From the NCBI RefSeq assembly GCF_030867145.1, contig NC_134415.1:70957300-71021299 (forward strand): 64,000 nt of DNA, written 5' to 3'. Under the pieces are notes generated by a model, which was not told the DNA's origin, searched no databases, and saw only the letters and a program-made list of their open reading frames with translations. The position numbers and the translations under genes are program-made. Shown piece after piece: positions 51,375 to 64,000 of this stretch. Numbering within the stretch: the first letter of the stretch is position 1; each line of letters begins with the position of its first letter. The DNA is from Opisthocomus hoazin. Lineage: Eukaryota; Chordata; Aves; Opisthocomiformes; Opisthocomidae.

Positions 51375-51640
51375 TATCACAGAATCACAGAATCACAGAA
51401 TGGTAGGGGTTGGAAGGGACCTCTGTGGGTCATCTAGTCCAACCCTCCTTCCGAAGCAGGGTCACCTACAGTAGGCTGTAGAGGACCTTGTCCAGGCGGG
51501 TCTTGAATATCTCCAGAGAAGGAGACTCCACAACCACCCTGGGCAGCCTGTTCCAGTGCTCCGTCACCCTCAGAGGGAAGAAGTTCTTCCTCATGTTCAG
51601 ATGGAACTTCCTGTGCTTCAGTTTGTGCCCATTGCCCCTT
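51375..51640 (-). mobile_element. Young CR1 LINE 3' end, antisense
   Basis: The copy starts with three antisense octamers (TCACAGAA units) and extends back through the 3' untranslated region and the last roughly 55 codons, where the minus strand reads [20 protein letters not shown]. By eye it differs from the end of the 1566-3312 element at only about nine of some 265 positions (about 96-97% identical), so the two belong to one subfamily. It is truncated at 51640 inside 'aaggggcaatgg'. Confidence 0.94.
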
Positions 51641-54600
51641 AAGGGGGTACCCATGTGCCACACTGTTCAGTGTGTGCTGCTGCACCCTGCAAGCTCCCAG
51701 GAGCAATGTCACTAAAACAAAGGGAGGTACATGCATATTTGTTAACATGAAAGCCGATTAGACAACTGATCACATGTATATCTCAGGCCAAAAACATAAA
51801 TACAATTAATTAGTTTTTTTTTAATTAATGGACAGTAGGTGATAACCAGTGGGATGGCTGGTTTGCCCTGATGCCTCTGATGAATTACAGCAAACTGAAT
51901 TCAAAGAGAACCAATAAAGTGGCAGACAGATTAGGTTTTAGATGAGGTGACTTGATTGCTGATTACTTAACTCTCACTTCATGTGACAGAAGCCAAGCCA
52001 TAACATTATTGTTGTATGTGAACATGGTAGAAGATAAAAGAATGGCGGCTATAGTGGAGCAAGAACTTAAGTATTGACTTTCAGGTGCATGGAATACACC
52101 TCTAACACAGTAGGAGTGGTCTTTAGTGCACGATGATGGCATATATTCTGCAACCAAGAAGACAGGAGAGGGAAAAATTGAGTCATTTTTATTTATTTCT
52201 TTTACCGTCATAGCCAGTAAGGGCATTAAAAAAGAATATTTCAGAAAAAATATGAATAATTCAGAACAGGCTGTAATTAGAATATATTTTGTCCATGCAG
52301 ATTTTCAGAAACAAAGAGAGTTTGTTAACTGCTAAAAAGAACATAGTTCCTAAGAAGTTGTATAACTTATGTCAAACAGTTTGTCACGACTGGGTCCTCA
52401 GTGATCTACCTTCTTTAGCAAGCAGACATAAAATCATGGGTCCTCAAAATTATGTTAAGGAATTAATGATGTAATACAAGCTATCGAGAGTGAGATGCAG
52501 CTCTCTATTTTTCTGGGGGAAAAAAAAGTTATTTTAATTTTTTATGTCAGTTCTGTATTAGTAAAGAAAAAACATTCTGGAAAATGACAGAATTCCGTTG
52601 TTACAGAAATGCTTGCATTCCTTCTGAGTGCACAGAAATCTTCCTGAGTCTATATCACACTCTTTTCAAATTTGCAGGCATCTTTTTTGAACAACTGTAA
52701 TAAGCAAAAATAAAACCTTCTGAAACTATTCCAGATTGTATTGAGAATCAGTAGCTTTCTGGAGGTACCTAAATTAAAATTTTTAAAAGTTGCTGCTGCT
52801 GTAGCATAGATGAAAGAAAAATATGTCTTCAGAGAATATGGTGAAGTATAGGAATTGCTAAATTCTTTTCCTTTCAGCTAGTTAACTGCAAATTTTATTC
52901 TTAGGAATGTAGGTTTGTTTGGTTTTTTTAAAATATCTTGCTATATAGCGTATGGAAGGAGGCTTCAAACATTAATTATCTATTGAGCTAAAAATTCTTT
53001 TATTAGCTTAGAATCATTTTGCCTTCTGGGGACGATAACATTTGCAGTTTCAAATGTGATTAAATGGAAGTGGTAGTTTACAAAGTGAAAGATACTGTGT
53101 ATACTTCTTTGAATGTAAAACAGCACCAGTAAGTATTGCTTAAATAAATGTAACTTTGACCACAATTTTGTAAATAAACGGCTACTGATACAATCTTTTC
53201 CTGCAGAACAAACACACTTTCTTCAAACAGTCCTTGACACAAAGAAAAATAGTGAGGGTGTAATGCTTCAGGTTAATAAAACTAAAAGATAGCAGCTGTA
53301 GCTGCAGCCCTGCACAGAGGCAAGGTGCTGCTCCCTGCTGTAAGAAAGTGCGTTGGAGCCTGGACATAAGAATAACCATATTGTCTGTGGAGAAGAGAAG
53401 CCATATCGAGTTTTCTTCATCTACCCCAAAGAGCTGTGTAAGCCTGCTGTTAAAACAGAAATGTACGTGGAAGCACCGTAGCTAGTAGAACTGGATTAAT
53501 AAATGGAGGTGCCATACTGTTTTTCTAGACACGATGAGGCTACCTGCCTGACCTTGCATAGTGTAACTTAACTACCACAAAGCTAAGAAAAAGGTCTGTT
53601 TTAAGATGAAACTCACACCTCTTGCATCAGCACAAATACAATTATAACAAAACTAACTGTAGAAAGCCAAAGAGTGAATCATAACACAAAGGCAAGATTT
53701 TTTTGAAAGAGCAGACTGTAAAGTTAGCAGATGCCACTTGGAAAACAGAAGTTAGGCCTAAGGTCTCTCACCTTTATCCCAGGTATTGCAGATAGGCATT
53801 TGGTATTTAGACTACCTACCCTGAATTTTAGCAAAGGTTAAGCTTAGTTTTTCAGTGTACAGTGATGTTCTTCATGGTAAATCAGGTTGCTGTGATGTTT
53901 TTTAAGTACCTTTGCCTGAGTAGGAGCTGTGGCTCCTGATTATCACCAGTGATGCACCAGCTTCCAGCCGTACTGTGGAACAGTTCTCTGAGATCCCGTG
54001 GAGCAGGTCGATAGCCTCAAACTGCTGCTAGCTACCAGCCTGACTGGTGGCACTTTGCCCTTGTACAAACCAACTACTGAATGCTGCCGTTAAGCAATAC
54101 AGGGGAAAATATAAAATTGCTGTTCAGAGCTAGCTCTTTACCTAACAAGGTGGCACGTGTGCACTTCTGAAGAGTTTTGTGGGTTTTTTTTGAATGGTAA
54201 TACATTGGTATTGAATGATGCCCTACCTTGTAGAGTGAATAAAAATACGCTTGTGCTTGAGAGCAAGATTTTTTTTTTTTTTCCGGCATGTTTTTCAGAC
54301 TGGTCTAAAGATATTTGCCATTTTGAAAGATGTGTTTGCATCTCTATAGCATTCTTCCCACTTTTAACTGATGATGTGGTGATATCACTAGGTCTATGTC
54401 TCTACTCTTATGTGCAAAGTGTCCTGGAAGAGAGCCCTCCGGAGAAAGAGAAAAAAAATAAGCATGTACAAGCATATGGAAAGCTGGGCCTAGGCACAGT
54501 TCTTTTGCAGGGGTTCTAGCGTAAATGTCATTTGGTTGAAGGCCCGTACTCATTGGTCTGCTCAGCTGTTTTGCAGCGCTACAAGTACGCGAAACAGCTG

Positions 54601-57600
54601 TAAAGCTAGCTTTAACTTTCCTATTAAGCTGAATTTATGACATCTTTACAATACCAGTGGAGAACAAAGCAGCTGGAGACAACAAGTAATTCTGATCCTA
54701 ACAATCCCTTTTTAGGCTTTATTTGGCATTCTTCGGTCAGGCAAAAGTTTGCCAGTTTGTCTAAGATTAAATTTAGAGGCCTCTGAGAGGCCTCTGAAGA
54801 TTAAACAAAATTATACCATAGAACACATGTTCATAAATGCGTAGGCTTTAAATGTTTCTTTGTAACATTATATTTTGAGCAGACTAATCCAATTTGTGTG
54901 CATAGTGAACTCAGAACTTGCACTGATTTCAACAATTACCAGGATTGCACTTAATTAGTGTTGCCTATTACTTTTTTTTTTTTTGCAAAGAAGTAAATTG
55001 ATTTTTATTTCCAAAATAAATTCAACAATTGCCTTCTGCCAGAGTTCTTACACTTGTGAATTCTATGTGTGGATGACAAATCTTCATTTACCATTAGCTA
55101 CAAGGGTCCTGAAATTCCTGTGTTTGTACAAAGAAGCCACAAGCATCAGTATCTTGATGTACAGTTCCCAGCTTTACTGCTTTTCTTCATGATTCCCAGC
55201 ACAGAGGGCAATTTGAAATAGGTTGTTGTTTTTTTTTTTTTCATCTGTTCTTTATTTGTGAGTCAGTTGCCTTTAGCAGACCCAAACAGCAGAAATCTGG
55301 TTGTTCATTCGGAATAAGGCTCTCCTTTTTGATGTCTTTCTTAGGCTGGATCTGTACCTATGAGTATAATGTTAGCCCTAGTCTTGGATATGTGAGCAAG
55401 AGGAACGCTACGCCTCAGGTAGCTATGCCTAAATTCTCTTCTCCCTAAATACAGGTGATCTAGTCAATCCCCATTATTGCGGACAAATCCTGCCACGCAC
55501 CATCCTCTGGGCTGTGGCCAGGAGTTGGCTGGGAGGGTGCTTGGTGGCTCAGGCCAGAGCTGCACCTGCTTGTCTCGTGCTGTCAACAAAGTAGTTACTA
55601 ACTATTGCATGCCAGACTTTGTACCTGTCCCTTCTCTGGTTTAGCATACTGTACTTGTAGCCATGGAGTAATGCAGTAGTGACTGTAGGACATTTGTCAG
55701 TGGGGCTGAAAGTTAGAGTCCTAAACAAGAAGTTGCATGTCAAAAGTAGAAAAGCTCAATTGTCAGACTTGACAAGGAGGCTGGTCTGTGTCAGGATTGT
55801 TTCTAGGTTTTATTTTGTGGTCCAGCTAGCCAGAATGAAGGTCCAGACCATGGATCTCCTCTGCGCTTGGAGACTGTCGTTACCACTGACCTACAAGATC
55901 TACAACTTCTAGTCCTGAATTATACTCTGCTACAGCAACAGTATTTCAACAGGCAGAATGGGAAGTATCTGTCTCTGCATGCCCACAGCCTGGTGGCTGG
56001 GGAATGCTTCTGGGTGGTGAGGAATGCGGTCTTCAGCCCCAAAATTTAAGGAGGAAATGGACTGAGGATCCTTCTCCCAGGACAAATTTACTCACCACAA
56101 AGGTATTGTACAGAAAAGTAAGTAGAAAGTACCAGTTGGCAATCGGGGTTACAAAGTCTGGTCCGCAAGCACTGCCCTGCCCATCAGCCATTGTTAACAA
56201 TTTTTTTTTGTTCGTTCATGGTTTCATTTAGACAGTATCAGTTGCAGAACTAAACTCTTCTCCGTTTTTAAGCAGAGCTCAAAGCCATGCTGTCTGACAC
56301 TCAAAGAGCTGTCTGATGTCAAGGGGCAAGCACAGGATAAGAAGTTTATTGTACCTTCCATAAAGCAGTTTCATTTCAAGATTTGACTTTTCCTTACTCC
56401 AGTGGGAAACAATAGTGCAATAGTACAGCAACAAAATTAAACCTGCAAGTAAATGGCTACAGGTCTGAGCATAAATTCATAGGAGAATGTGTTCTATGTA
56501 TTTGTATAGCTGTACATATGAAAGATCTGAGTTCTCCTAGCAGCAGTGTCTGGATCCAGAGCTGAGATTGTATTCCTCTGGGGATGCTGTTCCATACGTA
56601 TATAAAATCAGATTTAGCAATTAAATGGGAATTTCTGCATTCTGGGCCCATGAATACCTACTTATAACAAAGTATAATCTTGGGTTTAGAAGTTCTGTCT
56701 TTGGGAAAATTTGATTCCAGATTTCCAGTTCTAGCATTTCTCTGATAGCTTGAAGTCTGCAATATGAGAGTGTGCTGTAGAAAAAAGTCTGACTGAACCA
56801 ATCAGGAATATGAATTATTATATTCATAACTAGATGGGTAATGCGGTTTTGTACAGCATTACCTGTATCCTGGGATATCATAAATCAGTGGAACCAAGTA
56901 CATTCATTAATATCACAAATACTGTTTTTCCAGTATCAGCCCTGATTTGTCCATTATCTGCTCAGGTCAACAAATCTATATACACATGAACAGAAAAGCA
57001 TTTCCTTAGGATGCCTCCTGAAAGCCATTGTTCCAAGCAGATAGACCATATAGATTCTTTTCCAAATCTAAATGAAATATTAATACTTTAATACATTTTT
57101 CAATACATGAAGAGCAACATGTGACCCCAGATATTCCTCCAGTCTTTAAAGTTTAATAAGCGCCTGGAAATTATTAATGAAGTTCTCACCCTGTACCTAT
57201 GCAAAAGGCAATGAGGATACTTTGCTGATGGCTGACTTTTCCACTCTAGTTAACTCTTCCTCCCATCAGGAAATACATTAATAGATTTTATTGGGTAGTT
57301 TCTAGTCACTTGCAGTAGTTTTTTCATATAGTTAGTTTTTCTCTTAGATATAAACAATAAAAGCTACAAATACAACTTAAGACATAAGATGCCCATGACT
57401 TCCAATTTGGGGTCTCAGAGACTTGGACCTTTTCAACTGGTACAGTTCTATAAAGCAACATGCTCAGAAATTAGTGAGATATAAGTTTAATACACATTCG
57501 TGTCTTGCATTTCTTGTTAATAAAGTTCATGTTTGAAATACAACCAATCTTTCTTCTTACTCAAATAAAAGCTACAGTCTGCAAAAGCATCAGAATCTTT

Positions 57601-60600
57601 TCTGAATTCTGTAGGATTAGTTGCAACCTCAGTATCTATTATCTTTGTAAACCACTATCTTCACTATGTAACATGTTAAATAAATACAGCTTGTCTTTTA
57701 CAAGATGTTTTCTCCTATTGACTGCCAAATAAAGCACAACAAAAATGTTAAAAAAAGAATCCTCAATAGCTGCTTGAGTACTTGTCCGCTTACTCCGGAG
57801 ATCAGTAAACTGTTTGGCAAGGAAAACATGGACTGAGCACTAGCACTCCTTCACATGTCAAAGCCAAAATAGAAAACATCGTTCATAGTGGAGTGCGAGG
57901 ACAAGCGTGCCAGAAGGTCATTCTTACAAATATGTGCTACAAAACTGTACCACTCTCTACCTTCTCTGTTGCTTTCACGTGCAGCTCAACTACATTTTGG
58001 TAAAGCAGTGTGCCCGAATGCAACTCAGGAATGTGTATGTCTTCTCCTGTGAACAGATGCAGAGCCAAACACCAACCCCTGTATCAGTGTGTGGACGTAT
58101 TGCACAGCTGGAAGAGCAATTGCAGCTATTAAGAAAAAGCACGTGTTTTTCCTACTGGGTTATCTAAAAACTTGATTCGTAGTGTGAAAATGTGTTTTAA
58201 ACATTATTTTGACCACATTAAATTTTGCAAACTGAAGACAACGTAAATTTAATGGTGCCGTTTATACTCTCTGAGGTCTTAACTGAATGACATATATTAG
58301 CAGTCAAAAAATAGGCAATCAGTTCACAATCAAGTTGTGCAAAGCTGTGGAAATTTAAGTCACTGCCTACATGGGGGTGCCCACGCACTCAGAAAAAGCA
58401 GTGTGGAGAGCTGAACAATGCAACAATCCTCTATTACCTGCCTGAAAAGGTAGCAGGAGTGCGTACTACACTGTCAAAATCTCTGTCTAGAGACTCTATC
58501 TAGGCATAGAGTTGATCATGAGCAGGAGGCAAAAAGGGGAAAGCAGAAGGACAAAAGAAGTTCCCCTACCCTCAAGGCACCAGTAACACCTTACCTCGCC
58601 TCATGTGCCCCCTAACTGCAGGTTCAGCTGAAAAAATGCTGGAGTATATAACAGCGACAATAGCCCATAGGCAGGAGTGTGTAAATCTTTGCAGTCTCCA
58701 AGGTGTGAGCCCCATGGGCTTGGCTTTCATTGCACTTTGTCAGGACTGCCTCGAGGTGTGTGAGGCACTGCTTGAGCATGCATGGGAGCATATGCAGATT
58801 TTAGGGAAACAGGATTTCAGAAAGAGATCTTAGACATTTACATACATAAAATCTACTTATTTTCTAAAATTGAGGGAGATTAATTCTTATCTAAGTTTAT
58901 ATTTAAAAAAAAATTTAAAAAACAGAATGGTTGTTAATTCCTTCTGAAATAAGCAAAATCAAAAGTGCTTCAATCCTTTTGTAAAACCTAATCCTTCTTT
59001 TCCTCGCACATATGCATTGATGGCTTTAGCACTTATCAGACCTTTACAACCAAGCATCTAGGCATCACAAAGCTGTAGTAAAATTGATACAGAGATCATG
59101 ATCTTCACTTTGTGGACAAGGTAACTGACTCTAAGATACTAAGACCAAACTGTTAACCTAAATCTGAACACCTACAGACATACCTTATAACAAACAGGTG
59201 ATGTAAGAGTTGTCAGGACTGAACGCATGAAAGTACCACGTAAGGTCTGTGGAGATAGATGCCCAAGTCTAAAAACACTGTTCATGTTCAGTTTCCAAAA
59301 TTTAAACCATGCATAGTAATTTTTTTTTATCTGAATGTGTTTACAAACACTTTAAGTATATTAATATTTTAGAAATGTTTTCTGTGAGACAGTTATCTTT
59401 TTCAGATTTGCTTTTTGCTTCTTCTAGAAGAGGAGTTACTTCTGGGCTAACAAATTTCCATTTAAGAATGCATGAATTTTCCTCTTATGAAGCTAGGTAG
59501 TTTTTCCATCACTAGTACTTCAGTATTTCTGAAACCAGGTGTTAATTTTCAGGGGGATAGGAGGTTTCCAGGCAGCTGCCAGGACTAATATAGCAGCCAG
59601 CAGTAAACGCTGAATAAGCTTAGGTACAAAATCTATACCATCTGGTTTCAGGAGTCCCCAGCCAAAAAATGTGAGGCCAGTTCCTTTCATGTCCAGAAAT
59701 CTTCCTGTTCATTGGGAGTTGTGAAATGGATCTTACCTTTGCGTTACCTTTTAATTCACAACTCAAAGAAATATTCAAATAATGGTCTTAAGAAAACATT
59801 GCATAACTGTAAAATGGGAAACGAAGTAATGTGCTCAGATTTCATAATAAGAAAGATGAACGCTATTTGACAAGCTGAGATCAAAGTACTTGTTCAGCCT
59901 CACAGTAGTCCAGTTTTCCAAGCGGGTGTTTCTCAAAGTCAATGACAGCTATCGGTGCTCAACACAGAAGCAGAGTCCCTCAGAAGAATGATCTCCCCAG
60001 ACCAGTAAGTCAATAAGGAGATACAAAATTAAGCCCTTCAGGTTTGATTTTAGACCAGGGAGGTAAGGAATTAGGTCTGTCTCAGCCGCCAGTGAGGAAA
60101 TACTTGAGGGTCCTTAGGTGTCTGAAATTGCTATTCTGAAAATTTGGATACAGTAACTTAAGAGTGACTTTGTTCACAAGTGTGAGTATGAAGGCATAGA
60201 TATAGCTTGGGCCACTCTATACATACCCAAGGAGATCCAAGCAACAGAACTTCCACTGAAGAAGTGTGGAAAAGGAGTGTTTCCTGCAATTTTTAAAGTC
60301 CAAATCACTTCACCCTCTTTTTCAGGCAGTCATTTAGAGCTGTACATAATCCACAAGGTCACTTTCTTATCAAACCCCTGAAGGTACAAAGCTATCATCC
60401 CATCCAAAGAGTCATTAATATCTCTTAGCTTTTTATGTCTGGGTTATATGTAAAAAACTGCATACCATAAGAAACCATGCAAGCCTATTTTTCTATCATC
60501 ACTGCTTTCAACGCACTGATTAAATCATTGCTTTAACTGGATGATTGAATCCGTTTGAGAAGGGACTGCCATTTACAGTATTTGGCTAGAGCAGAGTATA

Positions 60601-61876
60601 ATGATTCCCCAGTCCATAGGCAGTATCACAATGTAGATAAAACAGCAGTGATAGTGCCGTTGCATCCCTGGTAGCTGTGGGTTTGTCTGCACTGCTGCCT
60701 AGCAAGATTCCCTGAGCTCCATGCAGCAGGTTAGAGTAGCTCTATCATCAGGTCTAGAAGCAGGTTTAACTGGAGACACTTTTAAAGATGGGCCGATGAA
60801 TGCAGATCAGACTAAATTGAGTCAGGAACAATACAATTTTAAAAGCCTGGTGAAAGCACCGATCTCCAGAAGACTTCATTTTCTCAGGATTCATTCTGAC
60901 TCCTTCGTGGCTAATAGTCAAAGTATTTTTCTGTATCTGTCTCTAGTAATAGTAAAATGATGATCCTTCTGGTCATATACACTGCATTAGTGTTTGATCA
61001 TAGATTCCAGCCGGAGGGCATTCTGAATCAACAATTTTACATAACCAGACTATTTTATAATGCAGTGTGAATAATCATTTCAGCAAAGGCAGTGATTTTG
61101 CTGTGCTCATGCCCTGGAACAATAGTGCTAGTATAAATCCCAAGATAGCACTCAATGTACTGTGAGAGAGAACTTCAGTCACCTTAAATAAATTTAAAAG
61201 GCCGTGGTCTAAAGTTCCACTTATCTCTGAATGTATGATAAATTGTTGATCCACAGATAGAGTCTTCTGTATTGCATCCATGAAGCATCTGTAAGTGATA
61301 ACTTAAGCAACTGTAGTGCACTGATATTTTTCAAAACGGCAACAAAACACACATCAAAACACTGACCAGTCACTGGCTAACTGACCATTACATTCCAGAG
61401 CTGTGTTTCCTCACTCTTGAATCTGTAGGCTCCACACATAGAAAGTAGGACTAGTACACAGACTGCAAAACCACTTAAAGAACAGACATGCCGCAAAGTT
61501 CAACCAGATCCAACAGGCTTCCCTGTTACTAATTTTCATCTATTTCATTATTTAATATATTTATTAGTACCTTATTATTTGACTATTACTGATATTATGA
61601 CAGATTCAGGGACTAAATAAGAACAAAAAGCATGGATCTTTAGTTCACATTATCCGGTCTGATTCCCAAAATTCACAAATCACTTTTAATACCAGAAAGA
61701 AAAATTTTCAGTGAAAGCAAATACATGCATAGCCTCTATCCAAGAAGAAGAAGCAGCAGAAATTTTATCACTTACTCTTCTGCAGTGTTAATAGCCAGAG
61801 GGAATACACTCTAGAAATCAATTTTCTTTTACGGGAACTTGACATGGGTAGTTGCTTGATGTGTTCAGCTTCTGTA
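51641..61876. other. Gene-free intergenic stretch
   Basis: About 10 kb with no exon, RNA gene or named repeat. Homopolymer T runs occur near 54270, 54975 and 55232. The 120-codon frame at 54157-54519 and the 76-codon frame at 58603-58833 show no domain. Exons of a neighbouring gene with poor open-frame signal cannot be excluded. Confidence 0.45.
54775..54797. repeat. Tandem pair of palindromic 11-mers
   Basis: GAGGCCTCTGA occurs twice in direct succession (54776-54786 and 54787-54797). Each unit overlaps the 10-bp palindrome AGAGGCCTCT. It is small but exact. Confidence 0.8.
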
Positions 61877-61971
61877 TGGCCTTGATTCAACAAGACACTT
61901 AAAAGCGTGGCTGACTTTATTCATGTGGGTATTTAGGTATGTGCTTAAGTAACTTGCTGAATTGGGGCTTA
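61877..61971. mobile_element. Ancient MITE (hAT-like) remnant
   Basis: The left end 'ggccttgattcaacaagac' followed by 'acttaaaagc' and the right end 'cttaagtaacttgctgaat' followed by 'tggggcttа-type' bases are imperfect inverted repeats: the right end reverse-complemented reads AAGCCCCAATTCAGCAAGTT, then ACTTAAGCAC. This wording (GGCC..GATTCAGCAA..ACTTAAGCA) is that of a short DNA transposon family common in turtles, crocodilians and birds. It has no coding capacity. The family identity is from memory. The inverted repeats are visible directly. Confidence 0.6.
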
Positions 61972-64000
61972 TGGTAGGTCATAAGTATTTACTAGGTCAA
62001 GCATCCAGGCTAAAGATTTCTCTGTTTTTCCTAGTTACACCGCATATAAGTCCAGTCACACAATAAATTTGGAAGTGCCTGCAACGAATTTATCAGGTGA
62101 TGTTACCCAAGGCAACTATTGAGAATAAATTCTTGTTCTTTTGGAGAAACATTTTAATTTGCCTCCTCAGTATAGACCCTGAAGACTGCTGAGAGGATCT
62201 ACGAGGGCCAAACTTCAAACATACAGGATAATTGATTAACATTTTATTTAAATATTTGTGCTGCTGCAGTATCCAGCAGTTGAAGCCAGTCTTATGCCCT
62301 GTTGTATTAGGTGCCATAAAGAAGCATGAGGTCCCTGCTTCAAGTAGTTTATGTTCTTAAGAAGCATTTCATGCCAGGGCTAAGTAATTGAAGAACCATA
62401 CATTTACCACAGTGAAACACTTACCAAGATAAATCAAAAAGCAGATAATTTAGGAAGGAAACATTAAGTGTATGACTGCTTTTTTTCCTCTTTAAATTCT
62501 GGTTATTAGCCCAGACATTAGCCTATCTAACCCACAACTGGAGAAGTTATTTAGGAAACACAGTGATTCCAAACATTGAGGAAGTATCACTGAGCAAAAT
62601 TTTTCTATATTCTTGGAAGAGAAGATGTGATTAAGATTGTGCTCTAGTGGGCTCATCAGCTGTCTGTTACTGACTTCTAACTCTGTGGCACATTTTAGAC
62701 ACAAAGATATGAAGTCCCCATGTGTCGTTCGAGGTCCTGTGGCAGAAGAGAAGCAGCTTGCAGCTGCTAGCTGTTGCAGGCCCCGTTAGCAAGACATAGA
62801 GTCTGGCTGGGAAAACTGGCGCCTTGCTCGAGCTTTGACAGTGTTTGAAACTCATACTGACTGCAAGTGAACCAGGTTCTTTTTGCTTCTCTACCACTGC
62901 ATACGTTTTCTCAGCATAAACTGCAGTATCCCACTCTGCACTTTAGTGTCCTGACAAAATACTTAAAAAACCTTGAATTAGTGCAGTCTCTGAATAAAAG
63001 ACTGTTACAGCTCAACCAAGAAGATGTACCCATCTAATCAATCCTGTGCATACGGAGGAGCCAGTCAGTGCATGCATGGCTAGAACAGAACCTGAGCACG
63101 TGGGAAAGAAAGACCAGAAGATACAACAGGGAGCTGCAACATCCAAGGAGACTGGGACAGAACCTGGGACACAATTCTGTGTGAAATTGAGTTCTACCAG
63201 TTCCGTTGCTCACTTATTGCATAGCTATTTTCCTTGACTTGCTTTCGTTCAGTGGTAATCGACAGAAGTGTTTCTCAGTGTCTTGATTTTTGCCTCAACA
63301 AGACTTCAATCGTTTGTTTTTTTCCAGGGCAAACTGTTTTGGGACTGATTGCTTCTAAGTAATTCAGCAAGGTTGAGCGTTGGTCTTGTGAGTTGTTGTG
63401 GTGTCTTTTTCTTTTTCTGGAACCAACCCCCCGCAGCCATAATATGCTGATGTTAACTTTGTGAACGGTCACTCTTCTGATTTTCATCCAGACTTTCTGT
63501 AAAATTTGTTTCAGAGTGTCAGTTCATATTGTAAGGTTTATTCACATCTTGATGGTGTGAAAATTCTTTGCTGTTTGCAATAAGACACAGATACATTGTC
63601 ATGGATTTTAACAGTGGTTAGGTACCGTTAACATCGACAAAAATAATTGGGGGCGACTGTGAGCCGCGTTTCTTTCTTAGTGTAAATTGGATGCAATGTT
63701 GAAAAAGGGGAAATCATCATTAGATTAGAAAAACTCCTGCCTTACATTTCACCCATCATCACTGTGTTTTATTCCACTAATGGGATCTGTATGTATTTTG
63801 AACTCTAAGGCTAGTATAAACTGTGAACATCTCTTGAGGAAAGGGAACACACAGCAATGAAATGATAGAACAGAAAAAGAACGAAGCTGAAAATTAGGCC
63901 AGAAGATTGAAATCAGGATGGATTTAAATCATTCTTTGCTATTCTATTCATCTTGGTCGTCTGATAAACTACCAAGCAGGACAAAGTTCAGGGGACTTGA
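61972..64000. other. Gene-free end of window
   Basis: No exon, RNA gene or named repeat is recognised. The moderately GC-rich patch around 62700-62900 and the segment 63040-63240 have short frames only. The latter could belong to an unrecognised old repeat. Confidence 0.45.

Noticed and set aside
58603..58833. 76-codon plus-strand frame considered as an exon of a neighbouring gene
   Set aside because: There is no match to proteins I know from the CENPW neighbourhood (TRMT11, HINT3, RSPO3) and no clear acceptor and donor pair. An alignment search would be needed to revive it.

Overview
The window looks like a piece of bird nuclear genome. It is AT-rich, largely non-coding vertebrate DNA with one intron-containing gene. 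Its recognisable repeats are mostly CR1 LINEs, both young and old, several ending in the ATTCTGTG/ATTCTATG-type 3' tail typical of avian CR1. I see no bacterial, plasmid or phage features, no rRNA or tRNA and no CRISPR array. The species cannot be fixed from this sequence.

The only protein-coding gene I can support is CENPW, on the minus strand. It encodes centromere protein W, a small histone-fold kinetochore protein. I assembled it by eye from three exons: 45568-45479, 40923-40810 and 39105-39079. All splice junctions are GT/AG and phase 0, and the product is 76 residues. Exon 1 lies in a strong CpG island (about 45100-46130) that serves as its promoter. Long open frames on both strands of the island are best explained by GC richness.

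Layout. Positions 1-1514 are non-coding with a small CpG-rich islet at 1305-1465. A TA-rich microsatellite (1515-1565) abuts a 5'-truncated CR1 LINE (about 1566-3312) with a nearly intact reverse transcriptase. From 3313 to 38700 is a gene desert downstream of CENPW. It holds two old CR1 fragments (11650-11865, 13715-13900), a short CR1 tail (12031-12110), two medium CR1 fragments (16918-17190, 34638-35175), a MITE remnant (26005-26095), a probable LTR remnant (about 36894-37215) and low-complexity tracts. CENPW and its CpG island occupy about 38.7-46.1 kb. The upstream flank (46.1-64 kb) holds a CR1 tail (48556-48606), a young minus-strand CR1 end (51375-51640) closely matching the 1566-3312 copy, and a second MITE remnant (61877-61971).

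I found no previously undescribed multi-gene system. The most useful results are the complete CENPW model with its promoter, the inverted pair of closely matching CR1 copies around it, and the ancient MITE remnants recognised by their imperfect terminal inverted repeats. Enhancers or non-coding RNAs may be present, but they cannot be recognised from one sequence without alignment or expression data.
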